Shown piece after piece: positions 1-9,161 of a stretch of 64,000 nt of DNA. The stretch is from NCBI GenBank assembly GCA_021151825.1, contig JAGKWQ010000010.1, forward strand, positions 159,208-223,207, read 5' to 3'. The DNA comes from Cellvibrionaceae bacterium (GTDB lineage: Bacteria > Pseudomonadota > Gammaproteobacteria > Pseudomonadales > Cellvibrionaceae). Both the position numbers and the translations under genes were made by a program. How positions within the stretch are numbered: position 1 is the first letter of the stretch; the number at the start of each line of letters is the position of its first letter. Below the pieces are notes generated by a model, which saw nothing but the letters and a program-made list of their open reading frames with translations, did no database searches and had not been told where the DNA came from.

Positions 1-1650
1 TCATTTGATGCCTGGGAGCAACACACGCAAGAGTTTGACCCGTTGCCACTCGCTTATATTCGTTCGGCAAAAGAGCACCTGGGTGCAACCTGTGTAATTG
101 ATACCAACGGCACAGAATTGACCAATGCAAAAGTGCTTGCGGCAACCGTGGCTTTCGCACAGCAAATGCGTAAGCTGGACCGCGAACAAAATGTTGCAAT
201 TTTATTGCCGGCAAGCAGTGCTGCTACCATTGCTAACCTCGCGGTTATGTTGAATGGCCAAACGGCGGTGAATATAAATTTCACCACCAACATTGCTGCT
301 ATTCAGGCGGGTGTTAAAAATGCCGCGATAAAAACCGTTTATACCTCGGAAAAATTTATCGAAAAATTGAAAAGTCGCGGTATCGATACCGATACAATGT
401 TGTACGGCATACAAGTGATTTATCTCGAAAGCCTGAAAGAACAACTGTCAAAATTGGTGGTGGCCCTGGGTTTTATCGGTGCACATATCCTTCCTGCCGA
501 TCTATTTTATCTGGTGTTTGGTAAAAGGGTTGGAATTAATGATCCAGCAGCAATTCTTTTTTCCAGCGGTAGTGAAGGCACACCCAAAGGAATTGTGTTG
601 AGCCATCGCAATTTTATGGCCAACATAAAACAAATTAGTGATGTATTAAAAACCCGCGAGGATGATGTGGTGATGGGCAGTTTACCACCGTTTCATTCCT
701 TCGGTTTAACTGTAACGACGTTATTGCCGTTAATTGAAGGTATTCCGGTGGTGTGCCATCCAGACCCAACCGACGTGGTGAATATTGCCAAAGCTATTTC
801 ACGCAATCGTGTCACGGTGATGTGTGCAACGGCAACTTTCCTGCGCTTGTACAGTAAAAATAAAAAAGTACAACCGTTAATGTTGGAATCATTGCGCGTC
901 GTCGTTGCCGGTGCGGAAAAACTGGCACCGGAAGTGCGCGAGGAATTCCAGCAGCGCTTTAATAAAATTATTTACGAAGGTTACGGCGCAACTGAAACCA
1001 CCCCCGTGGCTAGCGTCAATATTCCTGATCAATTGGATACTAACGACTGGCACGTACAACCGGGCAACAAATTGGGCACCGTTGGTCTTCCATTGCCTGG
1101 TTGTTCATTCCGTGTTGTTGATCCGGTGAGTTTGCAAACTCTGTCGGTCGGTGAAGATGGTTTGATTTTAATTTCCGGTACGCAAGTCATGCTCGGTTAT
1201 TTAAATGATCCGGAAAAAACCAAATCCGTTATTGTGGAGCTGGATGGCCGTCGTTGGTACAAAACCGGCGATAAAGGTCATGTCGATGCTGATGGTTTTT
1301 TAACGATTGTGGACCGCTATTCACGCTTTGCCAAATTGGGCGGAGAAATGATTAGCCTGGGGGCGGTTGAACAGGAAGTTAAAAAAGTAATCACCGAGCC
1401 CGATGTGGAAATGGTTGCCGTGAATATCCCCGACGAGAAAAAAGGCGAGCAAATTATATTGCTGATTACCATGGCGATTGATATCAGTGAATTGCGCCAG
1501 CGTTTATTGGCGATTAATTGCAATCCGTTAATGATTCCGTCCAAGATTCAGCAGGTCGAATCTATTCCCAAATTGGGTAGCGGCAAAACGGATTTCAGTA
1601 TAGCAAAACAATTAGCGTTAAGCCTTTCTTCCGGGAGTGATGCGGAATGA
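1..1650 (+). CDS. aas: Acyl-ACP synthetase (AMP-ligase) domain of an Aas-type bifunctional protein, 5' end cut off
   Basis: The reading frame is open to the first base, so the gene begins outside the window. What remains (about 549 residues) is an ANL-superfamily adenylating domain. The ATP P-loop SSGSEGTPKG is at 562-591, YEGYGATETTP at 973-1005, YKTGDKG near 1258, and the A10 lysine in GSGKTD at about 1585. The phrases FAKLGGEMISLGAVEQ and KLGSGKTDF are closer to the C-terminal half of E. coli Aas (2-acylglycerophosphoethanolamine acyltransferase/acyl-ACP synthetase) than to generic acyl-CoA ligases. Aas re-acylates lysophospholipids at the inner membrane. In related genomes the missing N-terminus usually carries PlsC and often MFS domains; that part is not visible here. 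The stop overlaps the next start by 4 bp, implying translational coupling. Family is sure; the exact name is likely. Confidence 0.82.
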   Translation, partial: SFDAWEQHTQEFDPLPLAYIRSAKEHLGATCVIDTNGTELTNAKVLAATVAFAQQMRKLDREQNVAILLPASSAATIANLAVMLNGQTAVNINFTTNIAAIQAGVKNAAIKTVYTSEKFIEKLKSRGIDTDTMLYGIQVIYLESLKEQLSKLVVALGFIGAHILPADLFYLVFGKRVGINDPAAILFSSGSEGTPKGIVLSHRNFMANIKQISDVLKTREDDVVMGSLPPFHSFGLTVTTLLPLIEGIPVVCHPDPTDVVNIAKAISRNRVTVMCATATFLRLYSKNKKVQPLMLESLRVVVAGAEKLAPEVREEFQQRFNKIIYEGYGATETTPVASVNIPDQLDTNDWHVQPGNKLGTVGLPLPGCSFRVVDPVSLQTLSVGEDGLILISGTQVMLGYLNDPEKTKSVIVELDGRRWYKTGDKGHVDADGFLTIVDRYSRFAKLGGEMISLGAVEQEVKKVITEPDVEMVAVNIPDEKKGEQIILLITMAIDISELRQRLLAINCNPLMIPSKIQQVESIPKLGSGKTDFSIAKQLALSLSSGSDAE

Positions 1651-2735
1651 ATGCGCTAAAAAAATGGATTGCTTTCTGCGCGCTTTCTATAGGCCTTGGA
1701 GTAACCGCATTTTATGCGGTTACTTCAGAGCCACCAACGGAGCTGACCGGCACGGGTAAAACCATTATCGATTTTCATACGCATGTCGCCGGTTTGGGGT
1801 ACGGTAATTCCGGTTGTTTTATCAATCGGGAAATGCGGGACAATATTCGTTTTCCTTTATACCTATGGGCGATGGGCGTCAGCCTGGATGAATTGGAAGC
1901 ACAGGGCGATAGTATCGTTGTTAAGAAAGTCAGCGATGCCGTCGCGCAATCAACGCGTGTAGATAAGGCTGTGATTCTGGCAATGGATGGTGTAATAGAT
2001 GCGGAAGGAAACCTGGATAAAAATCTTACCCAGATTTATATTCCCAACGATTATGTGTATGAACAAACACAAAAATATCCCAATTTATTATATGCCGCGA
2101 GCATCAATCCCTATCGCAAGGATTCAATACAGCGTTTGGAGCAAGCCAAAACGCAAGGTGCTGTGTTAATCAAATGGTTACCGTCAATCATGTATATTGA
2201 TCCGGCTGATCCCGCATTGATTCCGTTTTATCAAAAAATGATTGAATTGAATATGCCGTTGCTTACACATACCGGAATGGAAAAATCGTTTAGCAGCGCA
2301 CGGGATGAATTGGCAGACCCAAAAAAACTGACATTACCACTTTCAATGGGCGTTACGGTTATTGCTGCACATATTGCAACAACCGGTGAATCTCACGGCG
2401 AAGATAATTTCGAGCGCATACTGCCCATGTTTAAACAATATCCTAATCTCTATGGCGATATCTCCAGCCTTACACAAGTGAATAAACTCGGTTTTATGCG
2501 TAAAGTTGTCAATGCACCGGAATTGCAAGGCCATTTAATTTACGGCACCGATTGGCCGTTGCAATTTTTTCCGTTGGTATCACCGCTTTATCATCTGGGC
2601 GATATCACTCTCAAGCAAGCGATTCAAATTTCATTGATCCGCAACCAGTGGGATAGGGATGTGGCATTAAAGCGTGCGATGGGTGTCAAGGAAGAGGTGT
2701 TTCAGTGGAGTGGTAAATTGTTTAATCGGGGATAA
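1647..2735 (+). CDS. Membrane-anchored or exported amidohydrolase (amidohydrolase_2 / TIM-barrel metal hydrolase)
   Basis: A 362-residue protein. Residues 6-26 form one hydrophobic segment, a signal anchor or uncleaved signal peptide. The catalytic barrel opens with DFHTHV (His44 and His46, the HxH metal motif), continues with LLTHTG and AAHIATTG, which supply further His ligands, and ends with GTDWP, where Asp302 is the conserved metal/catalytic Asp. This is the amidohydrolase_2 pattern seen in ACMS decarboxylase-like and related hydrolases; the substrate cannot be read from sequence. The start ATG overlaps the stop of the upstream acyl-ACP synthetase/acyltransferase gene (ATGA), so the two are probably co-translated, which hints at a lipid-related or envelope substrate. 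The export signal is unusual for this mostly cytosolic family. Confidence 0.8.
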   Translation: MNALKKWIAFCALSIGLGVTAFYAVTSEPPTELTGTGKTIIDFHTHVAGLGYGNSGCFINREMRDNIRFPLYLWAMGVSLDELEAQGDSIVVKKVSDAVAQSTRVDKAVILAMDGVIDAEGNLDKNLTQIYIPNDYVYEQTQKYPNLLYAASINPYRKDSIQRLEQAKTQGAVLIKWLPSIMYIDPADPALIPFYQKMIELNMPLLTHTGMEKSFSSARDELADPKKLTLPLSMGVTVIAAHIATTGESHGEDNFERILPMFKQYPNLYGDISSLTQVNKLGFMRKVVNAPELQGHLIYGTDWPLQFFPLVSPLYHLGDITLKQAIQISLIRNQWDRDVALKRAMGVKEEVFQWSGKLFNRG

Positions 2736-2740
2736 CAATA

Positions 2741-2767
2741 AAAAGTGCGGAGTGCCGGGCACTCCGC
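2741..2767 (-). terminator. Rho-independent terminator of the ndh-side minus-strand cluster
   Basis: A 9-bp GC-rich stem (GCGGAGTGC paired with GCACTCCGC, 3-nt loop) spans 2747-2767. Read on the minus strand it is followed by a T-rich run (CTTTTTATTG). It sits just after the ndh stop codon and also separates ndh from the convergent amidohydrolase gene. There is no T-run on the plus-strand side, so it should act mainly on minus-strand transcripts. Confidence 0.75.
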
Positions 2768-2781
2768 TTGAAAAAGAATAA

Positions 2782-4149
2782 TCAATGCAACTTCAACCGC
2801 GGGCGCAACCAGCGGTTCAAACGCCCACCCAGCATAATTAGTCCGGTGCGGATTAATCCGTGAATCGCAATCTGATGCATGCGATACAGAGAAATATACA
2901 CCATACGTGCGAGGCGGCCTTCGATAAACATACTGCCTTTGCTCAAATTACCCATCAAATTGCCAACGGTAGAATAACTGGCGAGGGAAATTAATGAGCC
3001 GTGATCAGTATATTTATAAGCGTATAGCGGTTTGTTATCGATCAGTGAAATCAGGTTTTTATAGCAAGTGCTTGCCATTTGGTGTGCAGATTGCGCGCGC
3101 GGTGGAACGCGTGAGCCATCGGGGTTGGTAAATTGGGCGCAGTCGCCAATAGCAAAAATATGTGGGTCGTGCGATGTTTGCAAAAATTCATTCACCTGTA
3201 ATTGGTTAATACGATTGGTTTCCAGTCCGGCGATATTGGCCATAAATTCGGGCACTTTAATACCGGCGGCCCATACCATTAAATCCGCTTCAATTAATTG
3301 GCCGTCTTTGGTTTGCAAACCATCTTTAGTGGCAGCAGTAATCATTGTATTGAGTTTTACATCCACACCGATTTTTACCAGTTCGCCGTGGGCTGCGCCG
3401 GAAATGCGCTCGGGTAATGCCGGAAGAATCCGCGGGCCAGCCTCTACTAACGTAACCTGCAAATGTTCTTTGGAGACGGCATTAAAACCGTAGTTATGAA
3501 TTTCCTGTACAGCGTGATGCAGCTCTGCTGAAAGTTCTACACCTGTTGCGCCAGCGCCGACAATCGCGATGCGCACGCGATCTTCTGCACCGGTCACGCG
3601 TTGGATGCGCAAAAACTTATTGAGCAATTTATTGTGAAATTTATGCGCTTGGGTAGGGCTATCCAGAAACAGGCAATTGTCTTTAACGCCGGTGGTGTTG
3701 AAGTCATTGGAAATTGAACCGAGCGCAATGACCAGGTAATCGTAGGGAATGCGTGTTGATGGTAAAAATTCTACGCCTTCATCGTCATGCATCGGCGCTA
3801 ACACTACTTCGCGATTATTGCGATCAATATCGATCATGGTGCCGACACGAAAGAAAAAATGATGGGCGTTGGCGTGACCGCGATAACTTACTGCATCTAC
3901 ATCTTCGTCCATGGTACCTACCGCAATTTCATGCAGCAATGGTTTCCATAAGTGGGTGGTGTTGCGATCAATCAGTGTGACTTCTGCTTTGTGTTTGCGT
4001 CCGAGCTTATCGCCGAGCTTCGTGGCGAGTTCAAGTCCGCCCGCGCCGCCGCCAACTATAACAATTCGCGGCTTGGCCGCAGATCGATTTGCAGTCGATT
4101 GGCTGGTAGTAGATTGGCTTGTGGCCAATTGGTTGGTTGATGTTTGCAT
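2782..4149 (-). CDS. ndh: Type II NADH:quinone oxidoreductase
   Basis: A 455-residue flavoprotein that passes electrons from NADH to quinone without pumping protons; it sits peripherally on the inner membrane. The FAD-binding Rossmann motif IVIVGGGAGGLELA lies near residue 30, the NADH-binding motif IAIVGAGATGVELSAEL in the middle, and the second FAD motif IFAIGDCAQF near 315-330, followed by RAQSAHQMA. The C-terminus carries a basic, amphipathic stretch as in other NDH-2 enzymes. The first 27 residues are an extra low-complexity Ser/Thr/Gln segment ahead of the Rossmann fold, so the protein is longer than E. coli Ndh (434). The start is supported by AGGTG ahead of the ATG. It is last in a minus-strand run, 23 bp after the TPR lipoprotein gene. 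Confidence 0.92.
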   Translation of the reverse strand: MQTSTNQLATSQSTTSQSTANRSAAKPRIVIVGGGAGGLELATKLGDKLGRKHKAEVTLIDRNTTHLWKPLLHEIAVGTMDEDVDAVSYRGHANAHHFFFRVGTMIDIDRNNREVVLAPMHDDEGVEFLPSTRIPYDYLVIALGSISNDFNTTGVKDNCLFLDSPTQAHKFHNKLLNKFLRIQRVTGAEDRVRIAIVGAGATGVELSAELHHAVQEIHNYGFNAVSKEHLQVTLVEAGPRILPALPERISGAAHGELVKIGVDVKLNTMITAATKDGLQTKDGQLIEADLMVWAAGIKVPEFMANIAGLETNRINQLQVNEFLQTSHDPHIFAIGDCAQFTNPDGSRVPPRAQSAHQMASTCYKNLISLIDNKPLYAYKYTDHGSLISLASYSTVGNLMGNLSKGSMFIEGRLARMVYISLYRMHQIAIHGLIRTGLIMLGGRLNRWLRPRLKLH

Positions 4150-4172
4150 GGTTCACCTGCATAGGTAGTGGA

Positions 4173-5639
4173 TTAATCTCTCTCCAGGAAAAGGCTTGCC
4201 AGGGGCCGCTCGATAAATCGATAAGTATTTTGTTGTAATGCGGCTTTGAACAGCTGTTTGGCAGCCTGGGTGTTGCCAGCGCGGTAATCGCGATAGCCGG
4301 AATAAAAATAATATTCGGTGCGCTCGCAGCGATTGTGTGCGCTTTTTTCAAATTGCTGGCGATTGATTTTATTGGTCCAATACGCGTAAACCGCGCCTTC
4401 CCATTCGTTGCGCACGTTAATTTTTTTACCTCTGGTTACTTTGGTGAAATCCAGCTCGGTCTGATCGCGGAGAATATCGGCTTTGATCGCATCGTAAATG
4501 CTGATTTCCTGTTGCGTTTGCAAGTATTCAGTAAAACTTAATGCTGCTTGCATCCAGTTTCCCGCATTCATATAAATTTCGTGGTACGCCGTATCGCTGG
4601 GCGCCAGTCCTTGCTGTTTGGCTTTATCGAGCAATTCAAATGCTTGCTGTTCGCGCCCTAACAGGGAATAACTTTGCGCGGCCCAGCCATAATTTTCAGC
4701 GGTGGGGGCAAGCTCCAGTACTATCGCAATTTCATTCAATGCCAGCTGGTCATGGTTGTTGTCCATAAACATTTGCGCCAGCTGATAATGCATATCCGGT
4801 TTATCAGCGGCAAGGGGAATGGCTTTTTGGTAATAGGTTGCAGCGCGGTAAAGTGAGTCATTTTTTTCATAAGTGCAGCCATCGGCTTCAGCGCGTTCTT
4901 CATAAGTTTCCGCGAGGGTTTGATATAAATCGCGCGATTGCACCTCATTGCTTTCTGCTTGTTTCAGGGTGGCAATTGCTAAGGGGTGATAGCCTTGTGC
5001 GCGATACATTTTGGCGAGTTGGATATACGCTTTATCGTTTGTAGGTTGTTCGCGGGTTGCACTTAGTAACGCATCAAAAAGTTCGTTGGGATTTTTTTCG
5101 CGGGTATCTTTCTGGGCGATATAACGCTGTAAAAAATAGGCGAGTGATGGCGGATTTAAATGGTCGCGCGTCTGGGGCGACAGTTGATTGAATATTGTTT
5201 TGGCTTTTTCCAATGCTGTGTTGTTGCCTTTAACGACATCATCATAATAAATATTGTACAAAGCCGTTAAGGTATTTTCGTTGCCGGGAATGAGTTTTAA
5301 TACTTTACGAAATTCACGAATCGCTTTTTTGCGATCAGCAGCAGATTTGCTTTTTTCCGCCTGTGCAACATACGCGTAACCAAGCTTGTAACGCAATTCG
5401 GGGTTGTTGGGGTCTTTAACCAGTTGCTGTTCCAGTTCAGCAACCAATGTTGATTTGGTCGCTGTTGTAACGTTTGAATCAAGCTCTGAATCTACAAGAG
5501 GCACTTCAATTTTTTTTACAGGCTGGCTGCAACCCGCTAGCAACAAGCTGCCTACTAATAATAAGCCAGCAAGCCCCGGTGAATTATAATGCGTAAAATG
5601 GAATTGCAACGTGTTGTACGACTTAACCAAAAAATTCAT
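4173..5639 (-). CDS. TPR-repeat outer/inner membrane lipoprotein of unknown function
   Basis: A 488-residue protein with a signal peptide ending in the lipobox LLAGC (lipidated Cys37). It is then almost entirely helical tetratricopeptide repeats: PELRYKLGYAYVAQAE around residue 70, AYIQLAKMYRAQGYHPLAIATL around 205, and DMHYQLAQMFMDNNHDQLALNEI around 280. The last third has a less typical stretch (KINVRNEWEGAVYAYWTNKINR) with EYYFYSGYRDYRAGNTQAAKQLFKAAL as a final repeat. The start has AGAGGT five bases upstream. The gene is 9 bp downstream of the transglutaminase-TPR gene and should be co-transcribed with it, so the lipoprotein may be a scaffold for it. No enzymatic motif is seen. Confidence 0.8.
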   Translation of the reverse strand: MNFLVKSYNTLQFHFTHYNSPGLAGLLLVGSLLLAGCSQPVKKIEVPLVDSELDSNVTTATKSTLVAELEQQLVKDPNNPELRYKLGYAYVAQAEKSKSAADRKKAIREFRKVLKLIPGNENTLTALYNIYYDDVVKGNNTALEKAKTIFNQLSPQTRDHLNPPSLAYFLQRYIAQKDTREKNPNELFDALLSATREQPTNDKAYIQLAKMYRAQGYHPLAIATLKQAESNEVQSRDLYQTLAETYEERAEADGCTYEKNDSLYRAATYYQKAIPLAADKPDMHYQLAQMFMDNNHDQLALNEIAIVLELAPTAENYGWAAQSYSLLGREQQAFELLDKAKQQGLAPSDTAYHEIYMNAGNWMQAALSFTEYLQTQQEISIYDAIKADILRDQTELDFTKVTRGKKINVRNEWEGAVYAYWTNKINRQQFEKSAHNRCERTEYYFYSGYRDYRAGNTQAAKQLFKAALQQNTYRFIERPLASLFLERD

Positions 5640-5648
5640 CAGTACCTC

Positions 5649-7973
5649 TTAGAGTTTATAACCCAGTGCTTCTGCTTTTTTAAACGCAGTGTCAGACTCT
5701 TTGAATTGATGGGTGTACCCTAACGCCAACCCCAGCTGGTAATGGGCTTCTGCATTTTTTGGGGCTGCTGTCACTGCTGATTGTGCTGTCTCCAGGGCTT
5801 TTTGGTAATCGCCATTTTTGATATGCAATTTGCTTAATGCAATCAAGCTCGCGATATCATTTTTGCCGTTGCTTTGTAGCGCTGCTATGTCCGCAGCGGC
5901 AGCATCGTATTCGTAGGCCAGGGTCCAATCGGTCGAGTCGAGCAGCTCTTCAGTTTTTTTATAAAAATCGGCGTAGTTGGCCACTTCAATACGGTTGGCT
6001 TTTAGTATCAGGTTTTGCTCCACAATATAACGCTGCGGCTCCTGCGTTCCCGTTTGTACTAATTTGTAATAAGGGTTATCGATATTAACCCCACGGGTTT
6101 TTATGCGCAGCTGGTGTTTAGCGCTCGGACTGTTAAACACAATACGGGATTGCAAACTGTAGCCGGGATCATTGACATAGGGTTGCTTGCGATCATCCGG
6201 TTTGTGCAAGTTACGTAAGTCTGCAAATAAATTGGTGAGCTGGGTGATGCTGAAGGCGTAATTGATGGGTTCTTTATCGCCGCCCCATACTTTGGTAAAT
6301 GCAAAGCGGCCATTGATTACAAATGGCTGCCACAGGTTGTCGGCATTGCTGGTGCTCAATTCAATTACTTCAGCGGCGTTGTAAATTTGGCCGATCAATT
6401 CGCGGAAATATTTGTCGCGTTCGCGCGAGTATTGCCACATGCTGCGCAAGCGTTGTTCATAGAGCCCGCCAAATGTGAGTTTAAAACTGGCTTGTGCATT
6501 TTGACCGTCAAATTTATCGAAGACCAACTCCAGGTGTGCAAAATGTTTATCCGGGCCCTGGGTTGGCAATACACTGATTTGTTTGCTTTGGGCATTAACG
6601 ATCAGCGCCGGTTGACCTTCAATACCCACAGAAAAACCGGGATATAAACTCGTTTCCCCGGTGGTGTCCATCCAGATTTCCTGTAAACCATTTTGCGCCG
6701 GAATATGCACAATCATATGGTCAAAACTGATGCCGGGAATCGTCATGTCCGGAATGCCGCGCCCGCGCGTTACGATCAACGCCGGATCCGCTTTTATGCC
6801 CAAATCGCGTAATAATTTTACTGCCAGCACAGTTTGGTCTTTGCAATCGCCGTAACCATTTTTCAAAATATCTGTGGTGTCATGGGGTTCGTAACCGCCG
6901 CGCCCGACATGGGCAAATACGTAGCGAATGCGGTCTTGTATGGTTTGATAAACAGCTTTGACTTTTGCATCCGGCGTAAGTGCGGTTTTCTTTATATCCA
7001 CAACAATTTGCGCTATTGCCGCGTCGCTTAATAAATGGGGTTCCACCAAACCGTCGGCCCAGCGCGCCACATCATTCCACTTATCGGTAGTGGCAACACG
7101 CAGGTAAGGCGCATAGTCGTGCTCCCGTGGCATATCGCTTTGCAATTCAATTTTGGCGATATTTTTTCCGGTCCAGGTGAGGGTTTGCTGCTGGTCTTTT
7201 TCGCTGCGCTTTTGGGTAATCTGATACGGCGTAACATCGCTGCTGAACAAATTGATGTTAGTCGGTGCAGTAATACTTAATTCGCTGGTCAGGATTGCAT
7301 CTGCACGCGAGCCTTGACCAGCGGCGCGATCTTCCCACCAATGAAAACTGAAACTATCGAACCATTGGTTGGGCACCATTTTTTTGGTATCGGTGTAACG
7401 ATACTGGAATTCAATCACCGAACCTTTACGCACATTGGGGAGGGAAAATAATAATTCCTTGCGATCGTGATAAAAATTTTCATCGGTTGGGCTTTGGATC
7501 TGTGTAGCATCGGCCTTGATACTATCGAGTTTGCCGTCGGGCGTGCGTACATGAGCAAATTCCAATTGTATGTCTTCATAAAAGCTGTTGAAGGTCACAC
7601 TGATTTGGCTGTAATCACGCACGGCTTCGTCACTATTGATATAAACCGCGACGTAGGATGTGGCGTGGCTCATCAATTGTGCATCGATATAAACATCTGT
7701 TTTGCGCAGTAAAACCTGCGCTTCGGTTTTGTCGGTGGGTTTGAAACCACGCATCAGGGTTTTTAAGGGTGGTGCAATTCGCGCTGCTTCGCTATTGCCT
7801 GTTTCGGCAGCGGCGCTGGTGCTTGTGTTAATGATCAATCCAAACAAACACAGCAAACCCAACATGCACAACGAACGCTTCTTAATGGACCGCACAAAAA
7901 AATCTGACACGCGATGTTTCTCCACACTGGAACTAACAATAAAACCTGCAACCTTTTCTAGAGTTCTATCCAC
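5649..7973 (-). CDS. Periplasmic DUF3857-transglutaminase-TPR protein
   Basis: Up to 774 residues. After a hydrophobic export signal (residues 37-55) comes a DUF3857 domain (about 75-290), then a transglutaminase-like core. Its triad is visible as Cys377 in GYGDCKDQ, His419 or His423 in FDHMIVHI, and Asp436 in WMDTTGE. A beta-rich C-terminal part follows, then TPR units at about 700-770 (ALETAQSAVTAAPKNAEAHY). In bacteria this architecture is an exported peptidase or transglutaminase of unknown substrate. The start is uncertain: the GTG at 7973 overlaps the upstream oxidoreductase stop by 16 bp, but GTG at 7895 (giving a basic RSIKKRSLC n-region) or ATG at 7865 would give a more normal signal peptide. 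It is followed 9 bp later by a TPR lipoprotein. Confidence 0.82.
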   Translation of the reverse strand: MDRTLEKVAGFIVSSSVEKHRVSDFFVRSIKKRSLCMLGLLCLFGLIINTSTSAAAETGNSEAARIAPPLKTLMRGFKPTDKTEAQVLLRKTDVYIDAQLMSHATSYVAVYINSDEAVRDYSQISVTFNSFYEDIQLEFAHVRTPDGKLDSIKADATQIQSPTDENFYHDRKELLFSLPNVRKGSVIEFQYRYTDTKKMVPNQWFDSFSFHWWEDRAAGQGSRADAILTSELSITAPTNINLFSSDVTPYQITQKRSEKDQQQTLTWTGKNIAKIELQSDMPREHDYAPYLRVATTDKWNDVARWADGLVEPHLLSDAAIAQIVVDIKKTALTPDAKVKAVYQTIQDRIRYVFAHVGRGGYEPHDTTDILKNGYGDCKDQTVLAVKLLRDLGIKADPALIVTRGRGIPDMTIPGISFDHMIVHIPAQNGLQEIWMDTTGETSLYPGFSVGIEGQPALIVNAQSKQISVLPTQGPDKHFAHLELVFDKFDGQNAQASFKLTFGGLYEQRLRSMWQYSRERDKYFRELIGQIYNAAEVIELSTSNADNLWQPFVINGRFAFTKVWGGDKEPINYAFSITQLTNLFADLRNLHKPDDRKQPYVNDPGYSLQSRIVFNSPSAKHQLRIKTRGVNIDNPYYKLVQTGTQEPQRYIVEQNLILKANRIEVANYADFYKKTEELLDSTDWTLAYEYDAAAADIAALQSNGKNDIASLIALSKLHIKNGDYQKALETAQSAVTAAPKNAEAHYQLGLALGYTHQFKESDTAFKKAEALGYKL

Positions 7974-8950
7974 TGACCTTCGGCGGCACTTTCGAAAATC
8001 GCATCGATAGTGCGCATATTGGCAATGGCATCATCCAGCGATGTAGGTGCCGGTGTATTGTTGAAAATACTTTGCGCAAAGGCGTCGCCCATTTCGCTGT
8101 AATGGTTAGCGGGCGGAATATCAATTTCTTCCACGTCGCGGTTGCGTGTAATACGAATTTTCCTGGGGGATGAATCGGTGGGGCCATAAAACGGTTGTGC
8201 TAAATAAAGGCTGCCTTCTTCACCGCTGGCTTCAACAAATTGTTGTGGTTCGATTTTAGTAGACGCCGTAAATGTTGCTGCGCCATCGCTAAATTCCAGG
8301 ATACCGGAAATCAGGCAATCTACTTCTTCACCGGGCAGCGGGGTGATATGGCCCATCACCTGTGCGGGTTCTTCATTAAATAGCCAGCGCGAGAGGGAAA
8401 TGGAATAGCAACCGATATCCAGCAACGCGCCACCACCCATTTCAATTTTATTGCGAATGTTATCGCTATCGCGATTATTGTAGGAAAAGTTTGAATGCAC
8501 TGAACGCAGTTTTCCAATGCGCCCTTCATCAATCAGTTTTTTGGCCAGCTGCCACTGTGGGTGAAAGCGATACATAAATGCTTCCATCACTTTCAGATGG
8601 GGATGGGCTTTTGCTGCATCCACTAACCGTTGTGCGTCTTCCGCATTTAAACCTAATGGTTTTTCACAGAGCACGTGCTTGCCAGCTTCCAGGGCTTTGA
8701 TCGACCATTCAACATGCAAATGGTTGGGGAGTGGATTGTAAATTGCATCTATTTCCGGATCGGCCAACAATTCGTGGTAATTGCCGTAGGCTTTGGCGAT
8801 ATGCAGCTGATCGGCCACAGTGCGGGCGCTGTCCAGCGTGCGTGAGCAAATCGCGGTCACCTGATTATGGGCAGAGCTTTGTAGTGCAGGGATAACTTTT
8901 TCGCGACCAATCTTGGCAGTGCTAAGCACGCCCCAACGGAGTTTTTGCAT
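7958..8950 (-). CDS. Gfo/Idh/MocA-family NAD(P)-dependent oxidoreductase
   Basis: A 330-residue protein with an N-terminal Rossmann fold (RWGVLSTAKIGREKVIPAL), the family hallmark EKPLG in HVLCEKPLGL near residue 95, and the substrate-domain signature GGGALLDIGCY near 170, followed by the alpha/beta C-terminal domain. Family members oxidise or epimerise sugars, inositols or related polyols using a tightly bound NAD(P). The exact substrate is unknown. It looks like the first gene of the minus-strand run that continues into the transglutaminase protein, with a 16-bp overlap, although a functional link with those envelope proteins is not obvious. A 211-bp gap separates it from the SDR gene upstream. 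Confidence 0.88.
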   Translation of the reverse strand: MQKLRWGVLSTAKIGREKVIPALQSSAHNQVTAICSRTLDSARTVADQLHIAKAYGNYHELLADPEIDAIYNPLPNHLHVEWSIKALEAGKHVLCEKPLGLNAEDAQRLVDAAKAHPHLKVMEAFMYRFHPQWQLAKKLIDEGRIGKLRSVHSNFSYNNRDSDNIRNKIEMGGGALLDIGCYSISLSRWLFNEEPAQVMGHITPLPGEEVDCLISGILEFSDGAATFTASTKIEPQQFVEASGEEGSLYLAQPFYGPTDSSPRKIRITRNRDVEEIDIPPANHYSEMGDAFAQSIFNNTPAPTSLDDAIANMRTIDAIFESAAEGQWIEL

Positions 8951-9161
8951 GGCAGGTCCTTAGTGTCAGAGTTTTTATCGATAGGTATCAAAGGAGTAGG
9001 GATAGCTGTAATGAGTTTTGTAGCGTGCGGTCAGTGTAGCCCAAGCGCGACCTTGAAGGTGAGTCGCGCGAGGGCCAGCAAGAAAAAAATGCAGGGTATT
9101 GCGGGGATGGAATATAAGAAATGCCCTGGGCTTATCATGACTGCATTTGCCCGGGCAGCCT

